Part shown: positions 32,376 through 43,305 of the stretch, piece by piece
Position numbering within the stretch: the first letter of the stretch is position 1
Layout of the letters: every line of letters begins with the position of its first letter
Assembly: GCA_034509755.1 (NCBI GenBank)
Contig: CM067555.1
Location: forward strand, 25,680,142-25,744,141
Direction of reading: 5' to 3'
Origin: Anisodus tanguticus
Lineage: Eukaryota; Streptophyta; Magnoliopsida; Solanales; Solanaceae
Length of the DNA stretch: 64,000 nt
Notes under the pieces: generated by a model
What the model saw: the letters and a program-made list of their open reading frames with translations, nothing else
Told to the model about the DNA's origin: nothing
The model's database searches: none
Program-made: the position numbers and the translations under genes

Positions 32376-33560
32376 ATGGTGCAGAATACCAAAAAATCAT
32401 CCTTAATAGCTGAGGTGAAAGCGAGGAAATTTGATGACCCCAAGTTGTTCTGGATGAAAGAGGGAATTTCCCTGCAAAAGAAGCCAATACTAGAACTCAC
32501 AGAAGACGGAGTACTTAGATATCGAGGTCGGCTATGTGTGCCAAATGTAGGAGGACTCCGGGAGAAAATTATGGATAAAACCCACCACTCTAGATATTCC
32601 ATTCATCCTGGATCGATAATGATGTACCATGACCTTCGACAAGTTCATTGGTGGAATGATATGAACAAAGATATTGTGGCGTTTGTAGCGCAATGCCCAA
32701 AGTTTCAGCAAGTTAAGATCGAGCATGAGAAGCTTGGAAGTTTGCTACAGAATATAGAAATCCCTACTTGAAAATGGGAAATTATCAATATGTATTTTAT
32801 CACCAGTTTGCCCCATTCTTATCAAGAGTTTGATTCCATTAGGGTTATCGTCGACAAGCTAACAAAATCAGCTCATTTCTTATCTGTTCGTACTACTTTC
32901 TCAGCTGAAGATTACACCAAGATGTATATTAAAGAAATAGTTCGGCTGAATGGTGTTCCAGTCTCTATTATATCCGATAGGGTTCTCAGTTTACAACTCA
33001 TTTTTGGAAGTCATTTCACAAACGTTTAGGCACCCAAGTGAATCTTAGTATAACCTTCAATTCATAGACTGACGATTAAGCTAAGTGCACAATTCAGACA
33101 CTCGGGGACATACTACGGGCTTGTGTATTGGATTTTAAAGGTAGCTGAGACGATCATTTACCCCTTATCGAGTTTGCTTATAATAAGAAATATCATTCCA
33201 GTATCCAAATGGCCTCATATGAGACACTATATGGATGAAAGTGTAGATCCCCAATTGGCTACTTTGAAGTAGGTGAAGTCGTATTATTACGGCCTAATTT
33301 GGTCCAACAAGTAGTGGAGAAGGTAAAGCTAATCTAAGAGTGCTTATTGACTTCCCAGAGTTGATAAAAATCTTATTTAGATGTTTACAGTTGGCAATTA
33401 GGTATTCTTAAATGTTTCTCTAATGAAAGGAGTAATGAGGCTTAGCAGGAATGGAAAACTTAGTCGTAGATACATTGGGCCATATAAGATTCTCTTTGGG
33501 ATAGGCTAAGTGGCTTATGAACTTGAACTACCCTCAGAATTTGAAGTAGTTCACCTGGTG
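32376..33560 (+). pseudogene. Tekay-like integrase
   Basis: The zinc region has H-H-S-R-Y-S-I-H-P-G then M-Y-H-D-L-R-Q-V-H-W-W and A-Q-C-P-K-F-Q-Q, so one of the usual cysteines is phenylalanine. In the core I-I-N-M-Y-F-I-T has a Tyr codon where the first catalytic Asp is usual; F-D-S-I-R-V-I-V-D-K-L-T-K-S-A-H-F follows, and I-I-S-D-R holds the second Asp. Past 33029 the frame is lost, though W-K-S-F-like and H-L-P-L-I-E-F-A-Y-N-like stretches can be followed to about 33200. Confidence 0.75.
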
Positions 33561-33810
33561 TTCCATTTGTCAATGCTGCGTAAATGTATAGGAGAACCCT
33601 CTCATATTACTCCCGTAGAGGATGTGCAAATCACTGAAGATTTGACCAAGAGACTCCAGTAGCCATTCTGGATCACTAAGTTTGAAAGTTGAGAACTAAA
33701 GAAGTTGCCTCCATTAAGGTACTATGGATAAATAACAATATCGAAGAGATGACTTAGGAGGTCAAAGAAGATATGCGATCAAATATCCTTACTTATTTCA
33801 GTTCTCAGAT
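33561..33810 (+). pseudogene. Tekay-like chromodomain region
   Basis: F-H-L-S-M-L-R-K-C-I-G at about 33560-33600 precedes the chromodomain. L-R-T-K-E-V-A-S-I-K-V-like and E-E-M-T-like pieces in shifting frames follow, with S-K-K-I-C-like damage. It is more decayed than the minus-strand chromodomain at 5653. Confidence 0.55.
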
Positions 33811-34178
33811 TTATACTGATACTCGTGCGATACAATTCTCTCGTTTTTATTCTATTTGACAAATCCTAAATCCTATATCTTGTTTAGGTGTTAATGTCTA
33901 GATAAATATGGCAGGTGCAACTCAGAGTATGGAAGAGGAAAATTGAGGTGAGTTATGGCTAACTTTCTTAAATTTTTGTATATATAGATGGTCGTGTGAG
34001 GCCTAGTTGATATTGTTTTATTGTTATGTTGCCCTGTGTGGCATTGGATATATGTTTGCATTATTTAACAGGTTTTAGATAGTCCTATTTATAAAGAAAC
34101 TCTGTCAAAATTTTTAGAACCCTCGAGAGTTAAGAGTATCCTCAACATTCACGGACAAATGTTCCTAAAGGGGATGGA
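33811..34178 (+). other. Tekay-like 3' UTR and polypurine tract
   Basis: Non-coding. ggtcgtgtgaggc, gttttagatagtcctattta and the purine run aaaggggatgga (34168-34178) recur at 47985-48204. The purine tract ends directly at the 3' LTR. Confidence 0.7.
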
Positions 34179-37100
34179 TGTTACACCCCGTAGCTTGCAT
34201 TCCATCGTGTCGTTAATAGATACCGATGTCAAGGGAAGAGGTACAACTTTACAAAAGGATAATGAAGGGTTACGACTTGTTTATAGAAGTTCTGGAATGT
34301 TGGGAAGTCAAACGGATTGACAAAAGTACATTTCGACGAAATTAAAAAAACTGGGCATTTTGACGACAAGTTGACGAACCGTCAAAGTATTTTATGGACC
34401 GTCAAGGTTTTCTGAAATTTTGAGATCTCAGTTGTATATTGATGGTCCAAATTGACGGACCGTCAAAGTTCCCATCTTGAGCCATCAATTTTCCCTAGCA
34501 GTTTCATGGCAAGTTTGACGGTCTTTCAAATGAACCGTCAAAGTATGGTGGTGGAAAATATTTTTGTGATTAAATGTTTACGTTGACTTAAACCTCATTC
34601 TTCTCCGAAAACCAGACCCAAAACACCCCTAAAATCCTCTCTAAGGTTCTCTTATATCCCTAGATCAAATCAAAACCGAATCATGCTATATTAATGCAAA
34701 AATTCCCGTGGTAATCGCAAGAATCATCATCTCCGTGTTGAAGCAATTGTGGAAAAACCCTAAAATTGGGGCAACATGTTGTTATAAGAGGATTTGGATA
34801 CATAAAGGTAAGAATTTATCATCCTCTGCTTGTTATTGTGTTTAATTGATGATTTGGGGTAAGTTGTGAAAGGATTTTCATAATCGAAACCTGTAAACCT
34901 ATAAAATCATTGTGATATGATTTGTGGGCTATGTTGATCAATATATGAATTGATATTGACAATTAATTTGGTTGTTGGTATTGTAAAGTTATGAAAGAAT
35001 GTTTCGGAGGATCGGGAGATCAAATTATCTAAGTATCTTTTGTTGAAAATCTAAGAACCCTTTGTCTCAAGATTATCGATAGGATACCTAAATGAAGTCC
35101 TTTATGGAATATGGATTTGATGTTGATATCAACCCTTTTTTGCTATATATATTACTATCCGTAAGGAGTGAGACGGCTGGTAAGGAAATTGTAACTTCAA
35201 GTACAAGGTATGTAAGGCAACCTTCTTTCTTGGCATGACTTGATATGTCATTCTTTGAATAGAAATCACTTGGCAAAATGAAGTAGCGAAGGGTCTTCTT
35301 TGATAAATCGATCAAAATTATTGAGTACTTTCTTGTACATAGCATCTTTCGGGTTATATAAGTCCCAAGTGTTTATACCAAGATTCTTGAATGTAGCGCA
35401 AATTACTATAGTCGGAGGATAACTATAATAGGTCACTCCAACTTTGCTTCTGGTATCTGTTAGAGTCTATCTTGCATTGCACTAATATATATATGTATTT
35501 ACTTTCTTATCAAGCCATGCTATAGTCGGTCGGGTATGACACATAGATATGCACCCAACGCAATTGGTTTTGATATTACCGAGTCCCATATCTGGGCTAG
35601 GTATGACTGAATCCTCATCAAGGCCGGGTATGATATATATATGAATTAAGATATGATTTTCCCCACATGGTGGCATGATTTTACATATATGCATAAACTT
35701 ATGTTTCTAATTATGACATAGTAGGCCCAAAGGCTGTTATGAGTTTTAGGTTAATACTTATCTTCATATCTCTCATGTTATATCTCATGTTTACATATGT
35801 TACCTGCCTTACATATTCAATACATCTTTCGAACTGATGGTCTTCTCTAGGGCACTATGTTCATGCCCGCAAGTATAGATAGACAAAGTGGCGCTCTTCT
35901 GTTCGATGCTATTAGAAAAACTGGGCATTGTGACAATAGGTTGACGGACCATCAATATATTTTATGGACCGTCGAAGTGGAATTCCAGACCATCAAAGTT
36001 TTCTTAGATTTTGTGATCTCAGTTGCAGATTGACGGACCATCGAATATTTGATGGATTGTCAAAGTTCCCATCCTGAGCCTGTCAATTTTCCTTGGCAGT
36101 TTGATAAGAAGATTGACGAACCATCAAAGTACAGTGATGGATAATTTTTTCGGGTTAAAAGTGGGTCAGTCAACTTAAACCTCATGTTTCTCCCAAAACT
36201 AGACCTAAAACACCCCTAAAATCCTATCTAAGGTTCTCTAACATTCCTAGATCAAATCAAAGCCGAGTCATGTTAGATTAAAGCAAAAATTCCTGGGGTA
36301 ATCACAAGAATCATCATCTCCATGTTGAAGCGATTGTCGAAAAACCCTTAAATTGGGGCAACTTGTTGTTCTAAGAGGATTTGGATAAATAAAGGTAAGA
36401 ATTTATCCTCCTCTACTTATTATGGTGTTTAATTAATGATTTAGGGTAAGTTGTGAAAGGATTTTCATAATCGAAAATCGTAAACCTATAAAATCATTGT
36501 GATATAATTTGTCAGCTATTTTGATCAAGATATGAATTGATATTGACAAGTAATTTGGTTGTTGGTATTGTAAATCTATGAAAGAATGTTTCAGAGGATC
36601 GGGAGATCAAATTATCTAAGTATCTTTTGTTGAAAATCTAAGAACCCTTTGTCTCAAGATTATCGATAGGATACCTAAATGAATTCCTTTATGGAATATG
36701 GATTTGATGTTGATATCAACCCTTTTTTTGATATAGATTACTATCCGTAAGGAGTGAGAAGGGTGGTAAGGAAATTGTAACTTCAAGGACAAGGTATGTA
36801 AGGAAACCTTCTTTCTTGGAATGACTTGATATGTCGTTCTTTGAATAGAAATCACTTGGTAAAATGAAGTAGTGAAAGGTCTTCTTTGAAAAATCGATTA
36901 TAATTATTGAGCACTTTCTTGTCCATAGCATCTTTCGGGTTATATAAGTCCCAAGTGTTTATACCAAGATTCTTGAATGTAGCGTAAATAGCTATAGTCA
37001 GAGGATAACTATAATATGTCACTTCGACTTTACTTGTGGTATCTGATAGAGTCTGTCTTGCATTGCACTTATATATATGTATTTATTTTCTTATTGATCC

Positions 37101-37992
37101 ACGCTATAGTCGATCGGGTATGACACATAGATGTGCACCTAGCACAATTGGTTTTGATATTATCGAGTCCCACATCTGGGCCAGGTATAATCGAGGCCGG
37201 GTACGATATATATATGTATTATGATATGACATATTGTATCAGATTCCTGTCACTTTCGACACATTGAGCAATTCTTATTAATTCGTAAGCTACTTCTTGC
37301 AAAACACTGAAATTGCAAGCAACACAAATTTCATTCAATCCTCAGATGGTAAAATGAAAGATTTATACTCTGCTTTTCCCACAGGGTGGCATGATTTTAC
37401 AGACATGCATATACTTATGTTTCTAATTATGACATAGTAGGCCCTAGAGGTTGTTATGAGTTTCAGGTTAATTTTTATCTTCATATCTTTCATGTTATAT
37501 CTCATGTTTACATATGTTACATGCCTTACATATTTAGTACATCTTTCATATTGATGCCTTTCTCAGCGCACGGTGTTCATGTCTAAAGGTACAGATAGAT
37601 AAAGCGACGCTCTTCCTTAGTAGGTGATCTGCTCAGCTATGAATGTCGTACTCTCTTCTCTCAGAGTTGCAGTACAGAGGTACTTAGGTACTAATACATA
37701 TGCTGCTAGTTTTTTTGGGGTATGGCGGGGACCTATCCCAACCTGTTGATATGTATATATGACTCTTAGAGTTTTACACACCTATGTACAGTAGATGTTG
37801 GTATGTCGTGGCCTTGTCAGTCTTTTTTGTTTGCAATACACTCATATTGTGGCATTGTTGGCCTTATCGGTTAGTTAGAGGCCTTGTTAGCCGAAGTTCC
37901 ATGTTTTAGGGTTCAAATACTATAGTGGTACGCTCAGACATTCGGGAACTGGGTGCCGGCCACCCCCTCCCCCCCAAGTTTGGGGTGTGACA
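34179..37992 (+). repeat. Tekay-like 3' LTR with internal duplication
   Basis: It begins tgttacacccc and ends gtgtgaca. The block 34341-35905 is repeated from 35911 to about 37615, so the LTR is 1.7 kb longer than its 5' partner. The second block has about 145 extra bases (37228-37372). Confidence 0.85.
34341..37615 (+). repeat. Direct tandem repeat of ~1.57 kb in the 3' LTR
   Basis: Copy 1 is 34341-35905 and copy 2 is 35911-37615. Both start with the aaaactgggcatt box and run through the tcaagattatcgataggat and tataagtcccaagtg landmarks in the same order, ending in the c-gcgctcttc or gacgctcttc box. Copies differ by scattered substitutions and indels. Confidence 0.85.
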
Positions 37993-38850
37993 CACTCAAA
38001 GCATGAGCCAACGATTTCATATGTGAAATTCACTTGACATTCATACAAATGAGCCAACTATGCAGGGGGAGGCATCCGCTCAAACAAATTTCAACCAATG
38101 AGGTCACATGATCCAGACATTGTCAGAGGTGTCACCCGCTCAAAAAGTAGCCTCCCAATATGGTACAACAAACAAAGCCATGCAGGTATGATAAATAAAA
38201 ATAATCAACATGTCAAGTCCTACCATATGAAAACAGGTTGGAAGCTACCGGAGGAGGGTAGCGAGCAGACCAAATCCATACACAAGCGAAGCAAACATAG
38301 AACTTGTTCTTGGGAATTCAGTTAAAATAATGTACCAGAGAGAGTTAAGCTCTCTGTGCATGAGCTTGAACATCACTCCGTACTAAACTCACTCGTAAAT
38401 CACAAAGATTTTTGTTTTTAAGAAAAACTCATTATCAGTTGGGCGTACACTGGAAAGGTCTTTTAACACCGTAAAAAAGATTCCCACATAAGGGATACCC
38501 TTTTTGGGACATTAAGTCAAACTACAAGTGACCTGATTCCCGAGAACCGAGGATATGTAGGCCAACTCAATATCCTAGGATTGGTCACATTCCAACAAAA
38601 TCATTCCAAAATCTTTCTAGATTTGGGACTTTGGCTTTATTTATTGTCGTTCTAGTAGTCTAATTGAGTCGAACTACAACTGGCCTGAATTCTCATATAG
38701 TCTGAGATATGTAGAAAACCCAGAGACCAGGGTTCGGCCATATAATTTTCAAATTTCCATAAAAATGAGAAGTATTACTCAATTGGTCGGTAAAAAACTA
38801 GGTCAGTCAAATTTCGATGCTCAGGGATGGTCTTGCCATTCCCAAACAAT
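37993..38850 (+). other. Tat element 3' region, downstream of the Tekay-like insertion
   Basis: The first ~150 bp continue the tandem array (ctcaaagcatgagccaac). After 38160 it is non-coding, with two motif copies (gacctgattcccgagaac followed by ggatatgtagg near 38530; ggcctgaattctc near 38681). A 75-codon ORF at 38098-38325 shows no domain. Confidence 0.6.
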
Positions 38851-38861
38851 AAAGGGGCAGT
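38851..38861 (+). promoter_or_regulatory. Tat element polypurine tract
   Basis: aaaggggcag lies directly before tgttgacacc at 38862, the 3' LTR start. Confidence 0.8.
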
Positions 38862-40842
38862 TGTTGACACCTAATATTTACCCTCCAATAATTTTAGTTA
38901 ATTATTCAAAGTTTCTGAGTCACAAAAGAACTGAAAAATTTCTTTTACTGGATGAATATAATTTTACAAAATTATTCCAAAAATATTTTGTCTTTTCATT
39001 TGACAAAATATCATCTAGTATATTTATTGTATATCATGTCCGATTTGCACAATACTTTTTTATCATTAATTGTAATTTTTAGAATTTTAAAAGATAATTG
39101 CAGAATTAACTGTCTTAAAATCCTCAATTTAAAGAAGTTAATATTTTACTCCGTCAAAATCAGGATGTTATTTAAATGAATAGCATAATAGAATTATATC
39201 TAAATTTTAAAGCATGTTCTCAAATTAAAAGGATTATGTATGATTTTAGTTTCCTAAATCCTAATTATTATCAAATTTGGGCTTAAAATGAAGCTTTTAA
39301 ACTAATTAGGTTATTTTTTAAATTGGTTGGTCATTTGTTAATTTTAAAAATGACCACATTTCCAAAATATGGCCATATTTAATTTAATGCTTTTAAATTC
39401 AAGTGGGTCATTTAATTTAAATGTCAAGTTGGCCAAGACCAGGCCAAAGGGCCAAAGACCCGGCCCAACTCCACTATTTTAGGCGTAAAATCAAATGCCC
39501 AAATCTCTTTTGTCATTTTGATTCGGGGGTTATTTGAACCATATCCTCACTCGGCATATCCTTCTTCTCGTTGCAATGAATTACAACTGCCACTGGTACG
39601 AACAGTCGTGCAGTTGGTGTGGCCCAATAGGGTAAGTGCATTAATTTCCCATCCTTCTCTCACCTCTCCATGCCACCATACCCTGTACCCCTAAAGTGAG
39701 ACTACCTCTCTCTTTCGTTGCTTTTTCTGTGATTCTTAATTGGATTTGTCCATTTCTTATTTCAAACGATCCAATTTCATTGGTCGAGAACCTTTTTGGA
39801 GGGATGTTTCCGCCCAAAACTTGTTCTCCCACATTGATCCATTGGGATCTGCTAGGTTTTCAATGATTTTATAAATTGAAACCCCATCCCTTAATTTTTA
39901 GAGGTTTGCAACTTGAATCACAGGCATTCATATTTTTAGACCCATTTTCAAGGTCAAATCAACTAGTTTTGCTTAATTTGGGATCCAAGCCCTTTGGTTG
40001 AACTCATACTGAAATTAGTCAGTCAAAACTAAAACCTTTTATTTCGTGTGTGTTTGTGAATTTACGAGGTCTGGAGTGAAGATTCGAGTCCCCTTCGACC
40101 TTTTGGATGCCTCCACACAAGGTAAATGCTTTCTCTTTAAGTCTTTTGTTTAAATTTCACTATTTTATATGTATTATATGATTACTGGCATGATTAGTTA
40201 GTTACTTAACTGTTTATGTTCATTAGATTCTTTCTAGTTTAGTTTAAGTTTGAGTCCAGGTTTTAGTTTAAAGTAATGTAGGATTGTGATGAATGTCCAC
40301 GATTAAGAGTAGTATAGATGTCTGTTAATCTGTGAAGCATGTTCATTTAGTTCAATTTACATATGTTTGTTCATTAGTGATTTTAAGACTGGTTCAATGC
40401 TAAGACAAGTATGCAGTGATTGCTTTGCCTATTATGTATGATAGTTAGTTTATGTGAAACATGTGTTCTTTATTGTATCTTGTCATTAGTTGAGAATGAA
40501 TATGGATTTGATGTGTTTTGATATGTCTATGAACCTGTTTTAAGTAGTTTGAGAATAATGGACTGACTTAGTAGAATGATACATCTGATTATTTGATATT
40601 AAACCTATTTTTAATCTGTAAATACCATCTATGATATGTTTTAAACATGTATAGGTTAAAAATGGGTTAGAACACTTGTTTGTTGGTGATTTCTTAGGGA
40701 TAGTAGCCTGCTCAAACTTTGAACCATGTGGAACCTAGCATTAAGGACCACCTAAGTTAAAATTGAACTTAGAAAAATGTCTATCCATACTCTATTTGAT
40801 CAGTAAGGCCTGTTTTGGTAGTATGTTGATTTAAGTTTACTT
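38862..40842 (+). repeat. Tat element 3' LTR, truncated at 40842
   Basis: It starts tgttgacacctaat after the polypurine tract. From 39583 it matches 5852-7107 closely. Homology stops at about 40842, where the next gypsy LTR begins. The first 720 bp have their only other copy, inverted and diverged, at 4110-5144. Confidence 0.85.
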
Positions 40843-41360
40843 GTGATGAAAAGAAGGCCGTAAACTTAAGTTTCCAACATGAGCCGCGAGGTGATTTACT
40901 AGGAGTGTTAAAGATTGCCAACCATCCTATGGTAACATGCCTAATGTGGAGTGGAGTGTGGAGTGGAGTTGAAGACAAGACTTGAAGATCCAAGAAGGAA
41001 ACATTTTTTCCGGCTTTTATGTAGGTCTTGGCCGAGACCACCTTTTAGCTTGTTTTAATTCCTAGATTAATTTCTAGATATCCTTATAGCTTAATTACTA
41101 TGCCATGTAATAAGATAAGATGACCAAGCCGAGAACCACCTAGAAGGAGAAGCTTCTAACTTTTCCCGAGGAGTTAATTCATGAACTAGCTAGTTCATGC
41201 ATTTATCAACATGGATGACACAAAAGGGTGGCCTAGAGAACATGAAGAGTTGGGTCTTTTCCCTTCTCCCAAATCAGTCGAACCTCTCCCCCTTTCCCAT
41301 TCGGCCTAGATGCATTTTTATGTCTATCTTTTTGCCTCTTCTAGAAGGTTTAGAACTAGT

Positions 41361-41373
41361 ATAAATAGGGGAT
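41361..41373 (+). promoter_or_regulatory. TATA-like box of the LTR promoter
   Basis: tataaatagggg lies about 520 bp into the LTR, preceding an A/T-rich stretch suitable for transcription start. Confidence 0.5.
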
Positions 41374-41467
41374 GTAGTTGATGAAAGGAGACATTGATTT
41401 TTTATGAAATACATTTGAGTTTTTTCAAACTTTGCTAAGTTATTCAACTTTTGTGTTGTTATCTTAG

Positions 41468-41588
41468 TTGGTCCTTTTGTGGTCCAAACCCTAGTCCTTT
41501 TGTAGTCCAACCCTCGGTCCTTTTGTGGTCCAACCCTCGGCCCTTTTATTGTCCAAACCGTTGGTCCTTTTGTGGTCCAAACCCTAGG
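41468..41588 (+). repeat. Five-copy 23-24 bp tandem repeat in the LTR
   Basis: The unit is gtccttttgtggtccaaaccct and variants. Copies start at 41471, 41494, 41517, 41540 and 41564. The unit holds gtcc at both ends of a T-rich centre. Confidence 0.9.
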
Positions 41589-42127
41589 TGTAAGTCTAGT
41601 TAGAACTTTTGTGATCTAACTATACCCAAGCTAAGGTTTTATCCGGTTACTTGTCACAAACACATTAGAAGATCATCCCGGTCTATATCACCTTACCTAC
41701 TTTCGAACATGTCTATCAATTTCATGCCCAATCATTGTCCAAACTGCCTATTCCCTTTCACCCCAATACACTACAACACTTCCCCAACCTACACCAAAAA
41801 GGTCGTGAACCAACTCCTCCCAAAAATACCCGAAAACCCAATCAACTACTCTACCATCCTTAACGGGTTCAACCTTTATACGTTACTGTCCCGACCAATT
41901 TCTGCCACCTTACCACCAACATATCCTACAACATGTCTAGTTCATCCTCTCCAAATTCCTTAGCCCCAAACCCCCTAAGGGCACCCCTACACCTCCGATA
42001 AACCTAAACTGTTCGAAAACTGTCCTATTCCACCAACCTCCATTTGACTCTCATATTTATGTCCGTCCAGCCCCAAACCAACTCCAACCAACCTAACCAT
42101 ACAATCCCCTCCTTATATACATTAGTT

Positions 42128-42139
42128 TGGTATTAGAGC
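42128..42139 (+). promoter_or_regulatory. Primer-binding site (tRNA-Met type)
   Basis: tggtattagagc differs by one base from the common tggtatcagagc. It lies 14 bases before the gag ATG at 42153. Confidence 0.7.
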
Positions 42140-42152
42140 ACGCCTTGGCGTT

Positions 42153-42890
42153 ATGTCTAACATAAATGAAGAACTTCGGAGGACCATAACTGACATTATT
42201 GTGGAACAAATGCAAATCTTAAGAAGAGAATTTGCAGAGCGTGCCGTGATTAATGATGACGAGTCCGATGAGGAGGTTTCACAAAACAACCCGAGGCATG
42301 AAATGGGAGATGTTCAATACAACCCGATGCATGAAAGGGAAGGTGATCGAAGTCTACGGTTTGATCTTCCAACTTTTGAAGGAAATACGGACCCGGAAGA
42401 GTTTCTTGAATGATTAAAGGCCATTGAGAGGATTTTCATACAAGCAATATGATGACCACAAGTGTTTTAAGGTCGCTACATTTAAGTTAAAAGAATTCGC
42501 TTCTGTGTGGTATGAAAACCTCAAAACAAGCTGGAGGAGGAATGGGAAAACCAAGATTGAATCTTGGGAAAAACTAAAGAAACATTTGAAGAAGAAGGTC
42601 TTGCCAAGGGAGTATGAGAAAGACCTATACCTCAAGCTCACCAAACTTCATCAAGGAGTTCTTAAATTTGAGGAATACATTCGAGAGTTCAAGAAAGTCA
42701 CCATGCTTTGTGATTTAGAAGAAAATGAGACTCAAATGATTGCACGATTCATTGGAGGCTTGAACGTGGAGATTCAAGAGAAGGTCGAAGTTGCAACATA
42801 CAACACATTTGAAGAAGTATTCCACATAGCACTCGAGTTTGAAAAACAACAAAAGAAAGGTACCCCCTACTTAAATACACGAATTCAGAT
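42153..42890 (+). pseudogene. gag of the Reina/Galadriel-like element, first part
   Basis: The frame from ATG 42153 reads to a stop at 42411-42413, ending L-P-T-F-E-G-N-T-D-P-E-E-F-L-E. The next frame, from 42424, gives C-F-K-V-A-T-F-K-L-K-E-F-A-S-V-W-Y-E-N and R-E-Y-E-K-D-L-Y-L-K-L-T-K-L-H-Q-G...Y-I-R-E-F-K-K, the capsid core of gypsy gag. A frameshift near 42440 separates them. After about 42870 the gag pattern fades. Confidence 0.85.
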
Positions 42891-43214
42891 ATTCAAAATC
42901 TTACCCCTTTTGGGATTGGTTTTCCTACTGCAATTACATACGCTATTTCGAAGTCACATAATCCGCGCCAATTCAGTTGTCCAAATCGTGTCAAATAGCT
43001 TGTCCATTTCTCATGTAGGAAAGAACTTCCCCCAGACACGATTTACAAGCAATATTCCAAAAGAATTGGATCATTGGTTACCGTGGGCAGAATAGTGGCA
43101 CAATACCACTTATCATTGGGAAACCAAACAAAGAGCGTCAATTTTTCTTCCAACAACCGATGGGAGAAGGCTTGGATGTATATCAAGATTAAATAAGAGA
43201 TATTGCATACAGGA
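42891..43214 (+). other. Unassigned stretch between gag and the plastid-like segment
   Basis: Composition shifts and gag homology ends. One frame reads plausible short peptide blocks (near 42905-42985) but nothing I recognise. It may be gag linker or the edge of organelle-like DNA. Confidence 0.35.
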
Positions 43215-43305
43215 ATGATAATCGATGAAATGCCTCAGGGGGTTGAAAATCAGCATAGATCCGGAGATTCCCGAATAGGGTAACCTTTCGAACTGTTGTT
43301 GAATC
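43215..43305 (+). pseudogene. Fragment of plastid 23S rRNA 5' region
   Basis: About 90 bases closely match the conserved 5' part of chloroplast 23S rRNA: the tgaaaat-agcatagatcc and ggagattcccgaatagg blocks followed by aacctttcgaactg and a gctgaatc-like end. There are several differences (for example cctcaggggg for a cttcgggga-type stretch). The rest of the rRNA is absent. It is not a functional rRNA gene. Confidence 0.75.

Larger units (their letters stand above)
26808..37992 (+). mobile_element. Tekay/Del-like chromovirus inserted in the Tat 3' array
   Basis: It has LTRs of 2096 bp (5') and 3814 bp (3'), the difference being an internal duplication in the 3' copy. Order: LTR, tRNA-Met type primer site, gag, protease, RT, RNase H, integrase, chromodomain, polypurine tract, LTR. 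Flanks are catat on the left and cactc on the right, only partly matching, so the target duplication has decayed. The repeat array continues cleanly on both sides, which confirms insertion there. The coding region has many stops. Confidence 0.85.
5852..40842 (+). mobile_element. Nested Tat/Ogre-like Ty3/gypsy retrotransposon (outer element)
   Basis: In order on the plus strand: a 5' LTR lacking its first ~720 bp, a candidate primer site, gag, aspartic protease with a glycine-patch-like stretch, an intron-like spacer, RT, RNase H, a second RNase H, integrase, long repeat-rich 3' region, polypurine tract and 3' LTR. Dual RNase H and a spacer between protease and RT are hallmarks of the Tat clade. 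A copia element (7520-12489) and a Tekay-like element (26808-37992) are inserted in it, and the 3' LTR is cut at 40842 by a further gypsy element. The coding region is full of stops. With insertions removed about 18.8 kb remains, which fits this large-element group. Confidence 0.8.
40842..42125 (+). repeat. 5' LTR of the Reina/Galadriel-like element (end approximate)
   Basis: It contains a TATA-like tataaatagggg near 41361, a run of 23-24 bp repeats at 41468-41588, and a C-rich stretch (41700-42120) with an 84-codon ORF I regard as fortuitous. The right end is set by the primer-site match. If the C-rich stretch is not LTR, it ends near 41690. Confidence 0.5.

Noticed and set aside
41709..41963. 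84-codon Pro-rich ORF as a small protein
   Set aside because: It sits in the LTR/leader of a gypsy element, has no motif, and comes from a C-rich stretch.
43215..43305. Functional rRNA gene
   Set aside because: Only about 90 bp are present, with differences, inside a retrotransposon gag.
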